Part shown: piece after piece, positions 1 to 10,700 of the stretch
How the letters are laid out: each line of letters starts with the position of its first letter
How positions within the stretch are numbered: position 1 is the first letter of the stretch
Origin: Methylobacter sp.
GTDB lineage: Bacteria; Pseudomonadota; Gammaproteobacteria; Methylococcales; Methylomonadaceae
Length of the DNA stretch: 23,523 nucleotides
Assembly: GCA_003158415.1 (NCBI GenBank)
Contig: PMJA01000395.1
Span: 1,991-25,513, forward strand
Direction of reading: 5' to 3'
Notes under the pieces: model-generated
Told to the model about the DNA's origin: nothing
Seen by the model: the letters and a program-made list of their open reading frames with translations, nothing else
The model's database searches: none
Made by a program: the position numbers and the translations under genes

Positions 1-438
1 TTCTTGATTGAATTAGGCCGCGACTTTTGTTTTGTCGGTTCTAAATATCCTTTGCAGGTGGGGGGACGGGATTTCGCGCTTGATCTACTGTTTTTTCATC
101 GTGGACTCAATTGTCTCGTTGCAATTGAGTTGAAAGTTGGGCGATTTGAACCTGAATATCTTGGAAAATTGGGGTTCTATCTCGAAGCCTTGGATCGTGA
201 TGTCCGTAAGCCCCACGAACACCCCGCTATCGGTGTGTTGCTCTGTGCCAGCAAAGATGACGAGGTGGTTGAATATTCCCTAAGCCGCACCCTTTCCCCG
301 GCTTTAATCGCTGAATACCAAACTCAATTGCCTGATAAAAAGCTTCTACGGGAAAAACTTCATGAGTTTTATCTCCAGAACGCTCCTGAAGAAGAGGGTG
401 ATGTCCACGAGGACACAAAGGATTTAGCAAACACATGA
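1..438 (+). CDS. YhcG-like PD-(D/E)xK nuclease (DUF1016), C-terminal part
   Basis: The frame is open from the first base of the window, so this is the 3' part of a gene whose start lies outside. The visible 145 residues match the C-terminal nuclease domain of the YhcG/DUF1016 family: a glycine-rich opening with FVG, then ALDLLFFH, then VAIELKVG, giving the D...E-x-K core of the PD-(D/E)xK fold, followed by the family signature around EPEYLGKLGFYLEALD. YhcG-type proteins are common in defence and restriction islands and are presumed DNA nucleases; a precise function is not established. The last 13 or so residues are acidic and probably a disordered tail. The stop overlaps the next ATG (ATGA at 435-438), so translation is likely coupled to the short reading frame that follows. 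Family assignment is confident; the role beside the Type I system is inference. Confidence 0.88.
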   Translation, partial: FLIELGRDFCFVGSKYPLQVGGRDFALDLLFFHRGLNCLVAIELKVGRFEPEYLGKLGFYLEALDRDVRKPHEHPAIGVLLCASKDDEVVEYSLSRTLSPALIAEYQTQLPDKKLLREKLHEFYLQNAPEEEGDVHEDTKDLANT

Positions 439-545
439 CGAATAGCAATGAAGCGTTTTCTCGCGTTATTATCGACGCACAACTTAAAGACCAAGACTGG
501 AATACCATCGATCAAAACAGCGGATGGTATGAATATGTTCTCTGA
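435..545 (+). pseudogene. Remnant of an HsdR-type N-terminus (36 codons)
   Basis: A 36-codon frame starts in the ATGA overlap with the upstream gene and ends at TGA 543-545. Its product begins MTNSNEAFSRVIIDAQLKDQ, continues with DW, and ends in GWYEYVL. This resembles the extreme N-terminus of Type I restriction R subunits, where a residue pattern like TR..ID.QL...GW is followed by the nuclease domain. The full domain is absent: only about 33 bases separate the TGA from the hsdM start, and these stay in frame with hsdM. The simplest reading is the stub of a second restriction gene lost by deletion. It could also be a real small peptide, because it keeps coupled translation with the upstream gene. 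The family match is from memory of the pattern, so confidence is moderate. Confidence 0.5.
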
Positions 546-578
546 ACGCGAACGGATAAAAACAGGACTCAAGGACGC

Positions 579-2321
579 ATGAACCATCAATCTCTTTCCG
601 CCTTCATCTGGTCGGTTGCCGACTTATTGCGCGGCGATTACAAACAATCCGAATACGGCAAGGTCATCCTGCCGTTCACCGTTCTGCGCCGTCTGGACTG
701 CGTGCTGGAGTCCACTAAGGATGCCGTGCTGGCCGAATATGCCGCCAAACAGAAAGCCGAAATAAACCCCGAACCGTTTCTGCTGCGCAAAGCCGGGCAA
801 AGCTTCTACAACACCTCGCCCCTCGATATGAAAAAGCTGATGGGGGATCAAGATCACATCAAGGAAAACCTGTTCGCTTATATCCAAGGATTTTCGGCAC
901 CCGTACGGGAAATATTCGAGCGCTTTGACTTCTATACTCAGGTTGACCGCCTCGCTAAAGCCGGACTTCTCTATAAGGTTGCCGAATGTTTTGCCAATGT
1001 GGATTTGCATCCTGATAAGGTCAGCAACAGCCAAATGGGAATGGTATTTGAAGAACTGATCCGCAAGTTTGCTGAAATCTCCAACGAAACCGCAGGGGAA
1101 CATTTTACCCCACGCGAAGTGATTAAATTGATGGTCAACCTGTTGTTCATCGAAGATGACGATGTGCTGGCGAAGCCGGGTGTTGTGCGTACCATTTACG
1201 ATCCAACGGCGGGCACGGGCGGGATGTTATCGGTTGCTGGTGAATATCTGGAAGAACACAATCCAGAGGCTCGCCTGACCATGTTCGGACAAGAACTCAA
1301 CGATGAATCCTATGCCATTTGCAAAGCCGATATGCTCATCAAAGGGCAAGACGTTGGCAACATCATCGCAGGCAACACCTTTTCCGAAGACGGACATCCG
1401 CACAAGAAGTTTGACTACATGCTGTCCAATCCGCCCTTTGGCGTTGAATGGAAAAAGGTCGAAAAAGAAATCCGTAAGGAATATGAAAGCCAAGGCTTTA
1501 ACGGACGCTTCGGCGCTGGTCTGCCGCGTGTGTCGGACGGTTCGCTGCTGTTTCTGCTGCATCTGATCAGTAAAATGCGCCCTGCGCATGACGGCGGAAG
1601 CCGCTTTGGCATTGTTCTCAATGGTTCACCCCTGTTCACAGGCGGAGCTGGATCGGGCGAGAGTGAAATCCGCCGCTATGTGCTGGAAAACGATCTGGTG
1701 GAAGCCATTATCGGCCTACCAACGGAGATGTTCTACAACACCGGCATTTCCACCTATGTCTGGATACTCTCCAACCGTAAGCCAGAGCATCGCAAAGGCA
1801 CGGTGCAGCTGATTGATGCCAGTGGCTTCTGGCAGAAAATGCGCAAGAGCCTTGGTTCAAAACGCAAGGAATTATCGGACGAGCATATCGCCGAAATTAC
1901 CCGTCTGTTCGGGCAGTTCATCGAAGCAAGCGAGGGCAAAAAGCCCATTGCCAAAATATTCAAAAACAGCGACTTCGGCTATCGCACCATTACAGTCGAG
2001 CGCCCGTTACGGGACGAGAACGGAAAAATCATTCTTGGAGAGAAAGGCAAACTGAAGGGTAAGCCGCAACCGGACAGCAAGCTGCGCGATACTGAAAACG
2101 TGCCTCTTTCGGAAGATGTAGAAACCTACTTCAAACGCGAAGTGTTGCCACATGCGCCGGATGCGTGGATCGACCACGATAAAACCAAGGTCGGCTATGA
2201 AATCCCTTTCAACCGCCACTTCTACGTCTTCGAACCGCCACGCGAACTGGCCGCAATTGACACGGATTTGAAGAAAAGCACTGACCGCATCCTGACCATG
2301 ATCGAAGGACTGTCGGCATGA
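579..2321 (+). CDS. hsdM: Type I restriction-modification system DNA methyltransferase subunit (HsdM)
   Basis: Modification subunit that transfers a methyl group from S-adenosylmethionine to adenine N6 in the site chosen by HsdS; two copies join one HsdS to form the methylase. The 580-residue product has an N-terminal helical HsdM domain ([14 protein letters not shown], then [13 protein letters not shown]), the FTPREV element at 176-181, the SAM-binding motif [10 protein letters not shown] at 208-217 and the catalytic NPPFG at 284-288, which marks an N6-adenine methylase. A roughly 150-residue C-terminal extension follows the methylase core, as in the longer HsdM subtypes. The ATG at 579 has an AAGGA ribosome site a few bases upstream. 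The 3' end overlaps hsdS by ATGA. All key residues are present, so it should be active. Confidence 0.97.
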   Translation: MNHQSLSAFIWSVADLLRGDYKQSEYGKVILPFTVLRRLDCVLESTKDAVLAEYAAKQKAEINPEPFLLRKAGQSFYNTSPLDMKKLMGDQDHIKENLFAYIQGFSAPVREIFERFDFYTQVDRLAKAGLLYKVAECFANVDLHPDKVSNSQMGMVFEELIRKFAEISNETAGEHFTPREVIKLMVNLLFIEDDDVLAKPGVVRTIYDPTAGTGGMLSVAGEYLEEHNPEARLTMFGQELNDESYAICKADMLIKGQDVGNIIAGNTFSEDGHPHKKFDYMLSNPPFGVEWKKVEKEIRKEYESQGFNGRFGAGLPRVSDGSLLFLLHLISKMRPAHDGGSRFGIVLNGSPLFTGGAGSGESEIRRYVLENDLVEAIIGLPTEMFYNTGISTYVWILSNRKPEHRKGTVQLIDASGFWQKMRKSLGSKRKELSDEHIAEITRLFGQFIEASEGKKPIAKIFKNSDFGYRTITVERPLRDENGKIILGEKGKLKGKPQPDSKLRDTENVPLSEDVETYFKREVLPHAPDAWIDHDKTKVGYEIPFNRHFYVFEPPRELAAIDTDLKKSTDRILTMIEGLSA

Positions 2322-3616
2322 GCTTCCCTCGTTATGAAAGCTATAAGGAGACTGGCATAGAATGGCTTGGCGAAGTACCAGAGCATTGGGAATTGAAGCG
2401 TCTAAAACAAAGCCTTCGATTATTGACTGGAAAAACAGATCGACGTGAAAACCCTGTTGCTTTGGAAAATATAGAAAGTTGGTCGGGGCGTTTTATCCAA
2501 ACTGAAACCACATTCGAAGGAGAGGGAATTGCTTTTGAACGTGGTGACATTTTATTTGGAAAACTACGCCCTTATCTTGCAAAGGTATTACTAGCTGAAA
2601 CTGCCGGGGAGGCTGTGGGTGATTTCCATGTTATGCGCCCGACAAAAGGTACAGATAGCAATTTTGCCCAGTATCAAATACTAAATCGTGCATTCATCGC
2701 CATTGTTGATGGCTCTACTTTCGGCGCGAAAATGCCCCGAGTTAGCTGGGATTTTCTAAGCGGCATGGTTTTGACAGTGCCGCCCGCTCCCGAACAACGC
2801 ACTATAGCCATGTTCCTCAACCGCGAAACCGCTAAGATTGACGAGCTGATTGCCGAACAGAAAAACCTGATCGAACTGCTCAAAGAAAAAAGACAGGCGA
2901 TCATTTCCCACGCCGTCACCAAAGGCCTGAACCCCACTGCGCCGATGAAGGACTCCGGCATAAAATGGTTGGGAGAAGTGCCGGAACATTGGAGCTTGCC
3001 TAAACTTAAGCATTTCACCAGCTTTGCTGGTGGTGGAACGCCAAGCCGTGACAACCCTAAATACTGGAACGGCGACATTCCATGGGTATCTCCAAAAGAC
3101 ATGAAGACAGAGACTATTAACGGTGCAGAGGAATACATTACACAAACTGGCTTAGAGAATAGCTCTTCCTCATTAAGACCTGTTGGCCGCGTACTTGTGG
3201 TTGTCCGTTCAGGAATCCTAAAACACACTATTCCAGTCGCTATAAATGAGGTGCCAGTGGCTTTGAATCAAGATATGAAGGCGCTCAGTTTTGTCGATGG
3301 TTCATGTTTGAACGTGTTTTTTTTAAGATGGGTTCAAGGCCTCAATAATTTGTTGCTACTGGTGTGGGCAAAGCAAGGCGCAACGGTAGAAAGCATTGAA
3401 CATTCATATCTGGCAGAAACTGTTATTCCGTTGCCGCCAATCGCCGAACAACTAACTATAGTCGCCTTCCTAGACTCCGAACTTTCCAAGTTCAACGAAC
3501 TCACCACTGAAGCCAAACGTGCTATCGAATTACTAAAGGAACGCCGCACCGCGCTAATCTCCGCCGCCGTCACTGGAAAAATTGACGTGCGCGGATTGGT
3601 ATCAGACAAACCTTGA
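2318..3616 (+). CDS. hsdS: Type I restriction-modification specificity subunit (HsdS)
   Basis: DNA-recognition subunit that tells both HsdM and HsdR where to act. The 432 residues are built as an internal duplication. Each half opens with a nearly identical GI(E/K)WLGEVPEHW element (13-24 and 214-225), followed by a variable target-recognition domain and then a long conserved helix: about 166-205 ([20 protein letters not shown]) and 384-425 ([20 protein letters not shown]). The 201-residue repeat spacing is normal for a complete two-domain HsdS recognising a bipartite site. The two recognition domains differ from each other, so the target is asymmetric; the actual site cannot be read from sequence. 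The start is within the ATGA overlap with hsdM, implying coupled translation and roughly balanced M and S synthesis. Confidence 0.96.
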   Translation: MSFPRYESYKETGIEWLGEVPEHWELKRLKQSLRLLTGKTDRRENPVALENIESWSGRFIQTETTFEGEGIAFERGDILFGKLRPYLAKVLLAETAGEAVGDFHVMRPTKGTDSNFAQYQILNRAFIAIVDGSTFGAKMPRVSWDFLSGMVLTVPPAPEQRTIAMFLNRETAKIDELIAEQKNLIELLKEKRQAIISHAVTKGLNPTAPMKDSGIKWLGEVPEHWSLPKLKHFTSFAGGGTPSRDNPKYWNGDIPWVSPKDMKTETINGAEEYITQTGLENSSSSLRPVGRVLVVVRSGILKHTIPVAINEVPVALNQDMKALSFVDGSCLNVFFLRWVQGLNNLLLLVWAKQGATVESIEHSYLAETVIPLPPIAEQLTIVAFLDSELSKFNELTTEAKRAIELLKERRTALISAAVTGKIDVRGLVSDKP

Positions 3617-3631
3617 AGTGGAGCAAGCCGC

Positions 3632-4552
3632 ATGAGTGATATTAAGTTGTTCCGATATGGACAAAAGGATGCTGTGGAGCTGGCTGGCAAAGCCGCACTT
3701 ATTGAAAAACAATTACAGACACTTATTGAAGCACAGATGGAAACCTTTCTGGGCGTTCGTTTTCTGGCAACTGAATACAGCACTGGAAAGACACACAAAG
3801 GCCGCATTGACTCGCTGGGGTTAGATGAAAATGGATGCCCCGTAATCATCGAATACAAGCGGCACACCAACGAAAACGTTATCAATCAGGGACTGTACTA
3901 CCTTGACTGGCTGTTAGATCATCAGGCGGAATTTCGCTGGTTGGTTATGGAAAAACTGGGCAAGGAGTTTGCCGACAAAATCGAGTGGAGCGGCACGCGT
4001 CTACTTTGTATTGCGGCGGATTTTACCAAATATGACGGACACGCTGTAGCACAGATAAAGCGCAGCATTGAGTTAATCCGTTACAAACTATTCGACTCTG
4101 ACCTGCTTTTGCTTGAATTAGTAAATGCAGTATCCGTTGAGGAAATTACCGCCGTTAGCACAAATGATGGTAATTCATATATCAAAACCGAGGGCAAAAC
4201 CCACGCTGACCAGATTGCATCTGCTTCTCCAGATTTGCTGGCTTTGTTCGAACAGGTTAAGAGTTTCATTCTTGCCCAAGGCGATGATGTTCAGGAAAAA
4301 CCGCTGAAGCTCTACACGGCATTTAAGCGACTTCGCAATTTTGTATGTGCAACGGTTATACCAAAGCAAGACCCTCATATGCGTCTTTGGTTGAAACTTG
4401 ACCCGGACAGTTTGACGCTGGAAGAAGGATTCTCTCGTGATGTGCGTTCAATAGGGCATTGGGGAACAGGTGATTTGGAGATAGTGGTTCGCACCCAATC
4501 TGACTTTGAGAAAGCCCGCCCGCTAATCGAACGCAGCTATCAGGAGAATTGA
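3632..4552 (+). CDS. DUF5655 protein with N-terminal PD-(D/E)xK nuclease-like domain
   Basis: A 306-residue soluble protein in the restriction operon, 15 bases after hsdS and 4 bases before hsdR. Residues about 20-140 look like a RecB/NucS-type PD-(D/E)xK nuclease core: GRIDSLGL gives D60, and IIEYKR gives E74 and K76, followed by a helix with NQGLYYLDWL. The C-terminal part, about 225-306 (LYTAFKRLRNFVCATVIPKQ and RSIGHWGTGDLEIVVRT), matches the DUF5655 domain, which often follows such nuclease domains. The ATG at 3632 has GGAG about 9 bases upstream. Its tight position inside the hsd operon suggests co-expression with the Type I system, either as an accessory nuclease or as a DNA-end-related factor. 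The substrate is unknown, and the role is inference from neighbourhood. Domain identity is fairly secure; activity is not shown. Confidence 0.85.
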   Translation: MSDIKLFRYGQKDAVELAGKAALIEKQLQTLIEAQMETFLGVRFLATEYSTGKTHKGRIDSLGLDENGCPVIIEYKRHTNENVINQGLYYLDWLLDHQAEFRWLVMEKLGKEFADKIEWSGTRLLCIAADFTKYDGHAVAQIKRSIELIRYKLFDSDLLLLELVNAVSVEEITAVSTNDGNSYIKTEGKTHADQIASASPDLLALFEQVKSFILAQGDDVQEKPLKLYTAFKRLRNFVCATVIPKQDPHMRLWLKLDPDSLTLEEGFSRDVRSIGHWGTGDLEIVVRTQSDFEKARPLIERSYQEN

Positions 4553-4556
4553 CCGC

Positions 4557-7500
4557 ATGAGTACCCTGCACAAGGAAATCAATTTCGAGATTGAAATCTG
4601 TGAACACCTCGCCGCCAATGGCTGGCTTTATGCCGAAGGTGACGCGGCAAGTTACGACCGGACGCGGGCGCTGTTTCCGCCGGACGTGCTGGCTTGGGTG
4701 CAAGAAACCCAACCCAAAGCGTGGGACATACTGGAAAAGAACCACGGCGCACAAGCGGCGGATGTTCTGATGGGGCGGCTGCGGGATTCCATCAACCAAC
4801 GCGGCACACTGGACGTGCTGCGTCATGGTGTGGAACTGCTCGGCCTACGCCAACCGCTTGCTCTGGCTCAGTTCAAACCAGCTTTGGCTATAAACCCAGA
4901 TATTCTCGCCAAACATGCCGCCAACCGGCTGCGCGTCGTGCGCCAATTGCGCTATTCGCTGCATAATGAAAATTCCATTGACCTTGGCTTGTTTCTCAAC
5001 GGCATTCCTGTTGCTACGGCAGAGCTGAAAACCGACTTCACCCAATCAGTCGAAGATGCAGTTGACCAATACCGTTTCGACCGCAATCCACGCCCGAAAG
5101 GGCAAGGTAGCGCCGAACCGCTACTGTCGTTTCTCAATGGCGCATTGGTGCATTTCGCGGTCAGCAATATGGAAGTGCGCATGACCACTCGGCTGGAAGG
5201 GGCTGGAACGACCTTTCTTCCATTCAACAGAGGTGATAACGGGGCTGCTGGCAATCCGTCCAATGAAAAAGGGGGGCATCGAACCTCTTATCTATGGGAA
5301 GACATCTGGGCACGAGATAGCTGGCTTGAGATTCTGGGGCGCTATATCGTGGCGCAGAAAGACAATAAAAAACAGGTTAAAAAAGTCATCTTCCCGCGTT
5401 TTCATCAACTCGATGCAACCCGCAAGTTGTTGGCTGCGGTGTTGGAGGAAGGGCAGGGAGGGAAATACCTGATTCAGCATTCGGCGGGTTCCGGCAAAAC
5501 CAATTCGATTGCCTGGTCGGCGCATTTTCTAGCCGATTTGCACAATGCCGCCCATGAAAAGATGTTCGATACCGTGCTGGTGGTGTCTGACCGCACCGTG
5601 CTAGACGACCAGCTTCAGGAAGCAATCTTTGATTTCGAGCGCACTGCTGGAGTAGTCGCCACAATTAAGGGCGAATCCGCAAGCAAAAGCGGCGAATTAG
5701 CAACGGCATTATCCGGCGGCAAAAAAATCGTAGTCTGCACCATTCAAACTTTTCCGTTTGCCCTCAAGGCCGTTCAGGAGCAAGCCGCTACGCATGGCAA
5801 GCGCTTTGCGGTGATTGCCGATGAAGCGCATTCGTCGCAAACTGGCGAGGCGGCAGCCAAACTGAAAGAAGTGCTTTCTGCTGAAGAATTGCAGGAGCTA
5901 GCTGACGGCGGAGAAGTCAGCGCCGAAGACATTCTGGCGGCGCAAATGGCGAACCGGTCGGCAGAAAGCGGGATCACCTATGTGGCGTTCACTGCCACGC
6001 CTAAAGCTAAGACGTTGGAGCTGTTCGGTCGCCGCCCTAATCCAGAGTTGCCCGCCAGTGCCGACAATCTGCCCGCGCCGTTTCATGTCTATTCGATGCG
6101 CCAAGCGATTGAGGAAGGGTTCATCCTTGATGTGCTGAAGAACTACACCCCTTATAAGCTGGCATTCAAGCTGGCTCATAATGGCAAAGAGTTTGATGAC
6201 AAGGAAGTCGAACGCAGCGAAGCCCTAAAAGGCATTATGCGCTGGGTTAAGCTGCACCCCTACAACATCAGCCAGAAAGTACAAGTCGTCGTCGAGCATT
6301 TCCGCGAGAACGTCGCCACGTTGTTGAACGGCCAAGCCAAGGCTATGGTAGTGGTCAGTAGTCGTTTAGAAGCTGTACGCTGGCGTTTGGCGATTGACAA
6401 ATATATCAAGGATCAAGGCTACAAAATCGGCACTCTGGTAGCGTTTTCAGGTGAAATAAACGATCCCCAGTCCGGCGCTGACCCATTCAGCGAAACCAGC
6501 AAGACCATGAACCCCAATCTAAAGGGGCAAGGCATCCGCGAAGCCTTCGACACTGACGACTATCAAATTCTACTGGTTGCCAACAAATTCCAAACTGGCT
6601 TCGATCAGCCCTTGCTGTGTGGGATGTATGTGGACAAGCGGCTGGCAGGTATTGCGGCGGTGCAAACACTCTCACGCCTCAATCGCTCTTATCCAGGCAA
6701 AGACACGACTTATGTGGTGGACTTCGTAAATGATCCCGAAGACATACTCGCCGCGTTCAAGGCCTATTATGAAACTGCCGAACTGGCTAATGTCACTGAC
6801 CCTAATCTTGTGTTCAACCTGCGTAGCAAGCTTGACTCGGCAGGCTTCTATGATGAATTTGAAGTCAATCGCGTGGTCGAGGTTGAGTTCAACCCGAAGG
6901 CTAAGCAAAGCGACTTAGCCGGAGCATTGGAGCCGGTCGTTTCGCGGCTGTTGCAGCGTTACAAGGTGGCACAGGACAAGCTCAAATTCGCCAAGGCCAA
7001 AGAAGATACTAAAGCTGCCGAAGACGCACAAAATGAACTCGATGCACTCCTGCTGTTTAAGCATGATATGGGCACATTCCAGCGCATGTATGCCTTCCTT
7101 TCCCAGATATTCGATTACGGCAACACGGCCATTGAAAAACGCTTTATCTTTTACAAACGGCTCTTGCCATTATTAGAGTTCGGACGCGAACGAGAAGAGA
7201 TTGACCTGTCCAAGGTCATGTTGACCCACCACAATCTGAAAAATCAGGGCAAACAGACTATTGTTTTAGGCGAAGGTGACAATCCCAAGCTGCCGCCGCT
7301 TGGTGAAGCCGGAAGCGGATCAGTCCAAGAGAAAGAAAAAGCCCTCCTCAACGAGATCATCGCCAAGGTCAACGACCTGTTTGAGGGTGAACTGACCGAT
7401 GATGACCGATTGGTCTATATCAACAACGTCATCAAAGGCAAATTGCTGGAATCCAAAACCCTGGTTCAGCAGGCCACCAACAACACCAAAGAACAGTTTG

Positions 7501-7679
7501 CCAACTCACCTGACTTATCCAGCGAGTTAATGAGTGCCATCATGGATGCCTTCGCGGCACACAGTACCATGAGCAAGCAAGCCTTGGATTCCGAGAAGGT
7601 GCGTAGCGGCTTGCGGGATATTCTGCTCGGCCCAGCACAGCTTTATGAAGCATTGCGGGAAAGGTCGGAAAGCTGTTGA
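4557..7679 (+). CDS. hsdR: Type I restriction endonuclease subunit R (HsdR)
   Basis: Motor and nuclease subunit that, bound to HsdS/HsdM, translocates DNA using ATP and cuts unmethylated DNA away from the recognition site. The 1040-residue length fits the EcoR124-like (type IC) HsdR group. The N-terminal nuclease domain carries D142 and E156-L-K158 (DLGLFLNGIPVATAELK), the PD-(D/E)xK core. The helicase part has Walker A HSAGSGKT at 308-315 and DEAH at 422-425, then a SF2 motif-III-like FTATPKAK and a second RecA-like lobe ending with the QTLSRLNRSYPG element. A charged helical C-terminal domain follows, for contact with HsdM/HsdS. An AGGAG lies in the tail of the preceding gene. No frameshift or missing motif is seen, so it appears intact. 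Confidence 0.97.
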   Translation: MSTLHKEINFEIEICEHLAANGWLYAEGDAASYDRTRALFPPDVLAWVQETQPKAWDILEKNHGAQAADVLMGRLRDSINQRGTLDVLRHGVELLGLRQPLALAQFKPALAINPDILAKHAANRLRVVRQLRYSLHNENSIDLGLFLNGIPVATAELKTDFTQSVEDAVDQYRFDRNPRPKGQGSAEPLLSFLNGALVHFAVSNMEVRMTTRLEGAGTTFLPFNRGDNGAAGNPSNEKGGHRTSYLWEDIWARDSWLEILGRYIVAQKDNKKQVKKVIFPRFHQLDATRKLLAAVLEEGQGGKYLIQHSAGSGKTNSIAWSAHFLADLHNAAHEKMFDTVLVVSDRTVLDDQLQEAIFDFERTAGVVATIKGESASKSGELATALSGGKKIVVCTIQTFPFALKAVQEQAATHGKRFAVIADEAHSSQTGEAAAKLKEVLSAEELQELADGGEVSAEDILAAQMANRSAESGITYVAFTATPKAKTLELFGRRPNPELPASADNLPAPFHVYSMRQAIEEGFILDVLKNYTPYKLAFKLAHNGKEFDDKEVERSEALKGIMRWVKLHPYNISQKVQVVVEHFRENVATLLNGQAKAMVVVSSRLEAVRWRLAIDKYIKDQGYKIGTLVAFSGEINDPQSGADPFSETSKTMNPNLKGQGIREAFDTDDYQILLVANKFQTGFDQPLLCGMYVDKRLAGIAAVQTLSRLNRSYPGKDTTYVVDFVNDPEDILAAFKAYYETAELANVTDPNLVFNLRSKLDSAGFYDEFEVNRVVEVEFNPKAKQSDLAGALEPVVSRLLQRYKVAQDKLKFAKAKEDTKAAEDAQNELDALLLFKHDMGTFQRMYAFLSQIFDYGNTAIEKRFIFYKRLLPLLEFGREREEIDLSKVMLTHHNLKNQGKQTIVLGEGDNPKLPPLGEAGSGSVQEKEKALLNEIIAKVNDLFEGELTDDDRLVYINNVIKGKLLESKTLVQQATNNTKEQFANSPDLSSELMSAIMDAFAAHSTMSKQALDSEKVRSGLRDILLGPAQLYEALRERSESC

Positions 7680-7789
7680 TTACCTGTAGTATCGAAAGTC
7701 ATTACGGCATGAAATGGAATCAGATTTCCACTAATTAATGCAAGATTGCAGAATTATTAGAATCCATTGCCTCACACCAGAGTAAATAA

Positions 7790-10700
7790 ATGTCAATTTC
7801 ACTTGAAACGCTCATCTATGATGAAAGATTGCACGTTCTTTTTAAAAGTGTGAACGCACATTCTGCTGTGCAACTGTGGTTTTTACAAATCCAGAAGGGA
7901 GAAAAAACAGAAACACGCCTTCTTTATGGCCGAATCCTGCCTTACAGCTTTCATAATAACAAGTGGAGCGCACCAGATGAAGATTCTTTTAAATCATTCA
8001 GTGATTATCAAGCACAAGTTATTCGTATCAATCTGTACTGTGAAGCAAGTAAGCTCATTGAGCTAATGTCGAGTCTTTCTAGTGGAAAAAATATTTCATG
8101 TATTAGTCACGACCTTCAGCTTGATATGTCGCCAGCATTGCAAAAACGTTTTGGCGAATTTTGCCTTGTGGATAAATTTTGCTATAGACCTGTTTCATAT
8201 TTACCCATGCGAGAAGATTTTGATAGTCGGGGCTTAAAAAGTCCACATGGCTCTGCTGGGGCTTTTAGTGGAGCACTGACACCCTTTGGTAAAAATGTGC
8301 TTTTCCTCAATAATGGAGAAATAGACAACGCACTTTTAAGTTATGCAGTAGACCAAATTAATACCGACACAGGGATGTCTTTCGGGAAAGAAGATGTAGC
8401 GCGATTAGGTGATTTGGAGTTGTTGGTATTCCCGACCCTTGATGATCACGAACGCAATTTGTTTCAGACTAAATGGAAAGAAAACGGCAATATACGTGTA
8501 CTAAGCGTATTGTTTGAGCAAGGGAAATGCAGCTTATATGACACCTTTCATATAAAAGTTAGCTTTACAAATGATCATCAAACTGTGCATTCCAGCTTGA
8601 AGACGGTGCATCAAGTATCTGGCGAGCTTGTATCTGCTGACTTTGAGTTGCCTGAATACTTGAATAAGATTATTGATGGCTTATCTGTGGAAATTCATGC
8701 TCAAAAATCCAATGATAATTCTGCCGTTCTATATTGTCAGTACGGAGTAGGTTTTATTCGAGAAATAGGTTTTACACTCCACAATGTATCAGCTTCTGTT
8801 ACGGGGACAGTTAAATCAGACTGGCTGACGAAAGTCACAAAAATGCCAAAAGATTCTGCCAGAATAATTGCAGCTCAATCAATAAACCAAGGCACGGCTA
8901 GTTCCTATTCTGTTGTAGGTGGAAGACAAGCCGATCCTTGGGTGTCAATCAATAGAAACGCCAAGGCTCAATTAGAAAAATTTCAACCGACACCATCAGA
9001 AGGAAGATTTTTTAAGCGTTATAAAGACGGTGATGGTTCAGGAAGACTTGAGTTTCAGGTTTGGATAAAAAATATTTTAAATTCCCACCAAAAACATCAA
9101 ATCATTATATTTGATCCGTACTTTGAAGATGCTGGTATCACTTTGCTTGTGCCTAATGCAAGTACTGATAACGACTGCATCGTTTTTACTACGAGTGAAT
9201 CCCCAAAATCCTCCGACCCACAGCGACTTAACAACATAGAGAGATGCTGTGAGCAATTATCAGTATTAGTGAAGCGTATCCGCTTAAGAATTTTTGCATT
9301 GCCTAAGGATTCTTTTCACGACCGATACATTTTGATTTCTGAAAAAAGTGGTGAGCCCTTAAAAGGTTTTCATTTATCAAACTCAATACAAAAAGCTAAC
9401 GAAAATTTCCCTTTATTAATAACACCGATTCCACCTGATGTTCTAATCAAGGTGAACAATTATGCATTAGAGATACTTAATGAAAATTTAAAAACTGATG
9501 TTGCACCGTTTTTTGACTCAAAAGCTCCACATGATAAAAATGAAGCTCGTAGGCGTCATGAGCCGTTGTTATTTTTGGATGAAAAAGAAGCGGGTACTGT
9601 CTTGGCAACATGGACAGGTGTACAAGACCTAAAGAACCTAAGGTCACAACCTTTAAAAGCCAAGTTAGAACAACTTGGTTTCTTGCAAGGCGAATCTCTT
9701 AACGGCGATAAATTTTCTAATTGTGCAAATATTTTCAGCTTTCTTGGTCAAATCGACAGTATTACTTTTAATCAATACTGGGATGTGGCTGGAAATATTC
9801 TTGCGAATACCCCATCTGGGGATCTCCTTGATTCTTGCAAAATCTCTGATGTGGTCGCTTTATGTGACGCGCTGTTAATATACTTAAAGGGTAAAGTTTC
9901 AGAAAAGTCTTTAGATGCTTTTGACGCACAAGACGCGTTTAGCTATTGTCAAAGCTTGAAGAATGATTCAATAGATAAAATATTGCACTTTGGACGGACA
10001 TCGAATTTTTATCACGGTATGAAATTTAATGCAATCTCTTGGGCTGACTATTATGCAATAAAAATACTGTGGCATCACAATCCAAACCATTTTTTGGATT
10101 TTATAGAGGCCGCAACGAAACTTATTTCGAGCAATGGCGACTACAAACAGAAACAAATTAAGATTTACTCTATTCTGGCGCAAGCAATAGACGAAATTTC
10201 GTTAAACATTGAGTTTGGTCTTACTGAGACGCAAATATCTCTATTAATTAATCGAAACAATGATTTTCTTAAATGGTTTGGCTATTGTGCGCTAGAAACT
10301 GCAATCATTAAAAATAATGGCTTATTGCCGATTATTACCAATATGCAAGAATCAGAAAAAATAATGCTGCTTGGTTGGATGATAAATCGCACGGCAATTA
10401 AGGATACAGAAAAAAACTCATTATTTGGAACATTGGTAAGTGAATATCTTGCGGCTTTTCCATCTGTTCTTGCTAAGGATGATGTGATTGTTTGTATTGA
10501 TTCACTACGGGGACACATGCGAAAGCTTGGGTGGTGTGAACCTTGGTTGTTTAATCAAATTGTTATGCCTTTAATTGATAAAGATAGAATTAATTTTGAC
10601 GATTTAGCGGCAATTTGGATGGATGAAATGGAGGAGTTATTTAAGGGAAATTTATCTGACCAGAGTGGAGGTTTTAGCTTTGCTAATTTTTCCAATGAAG

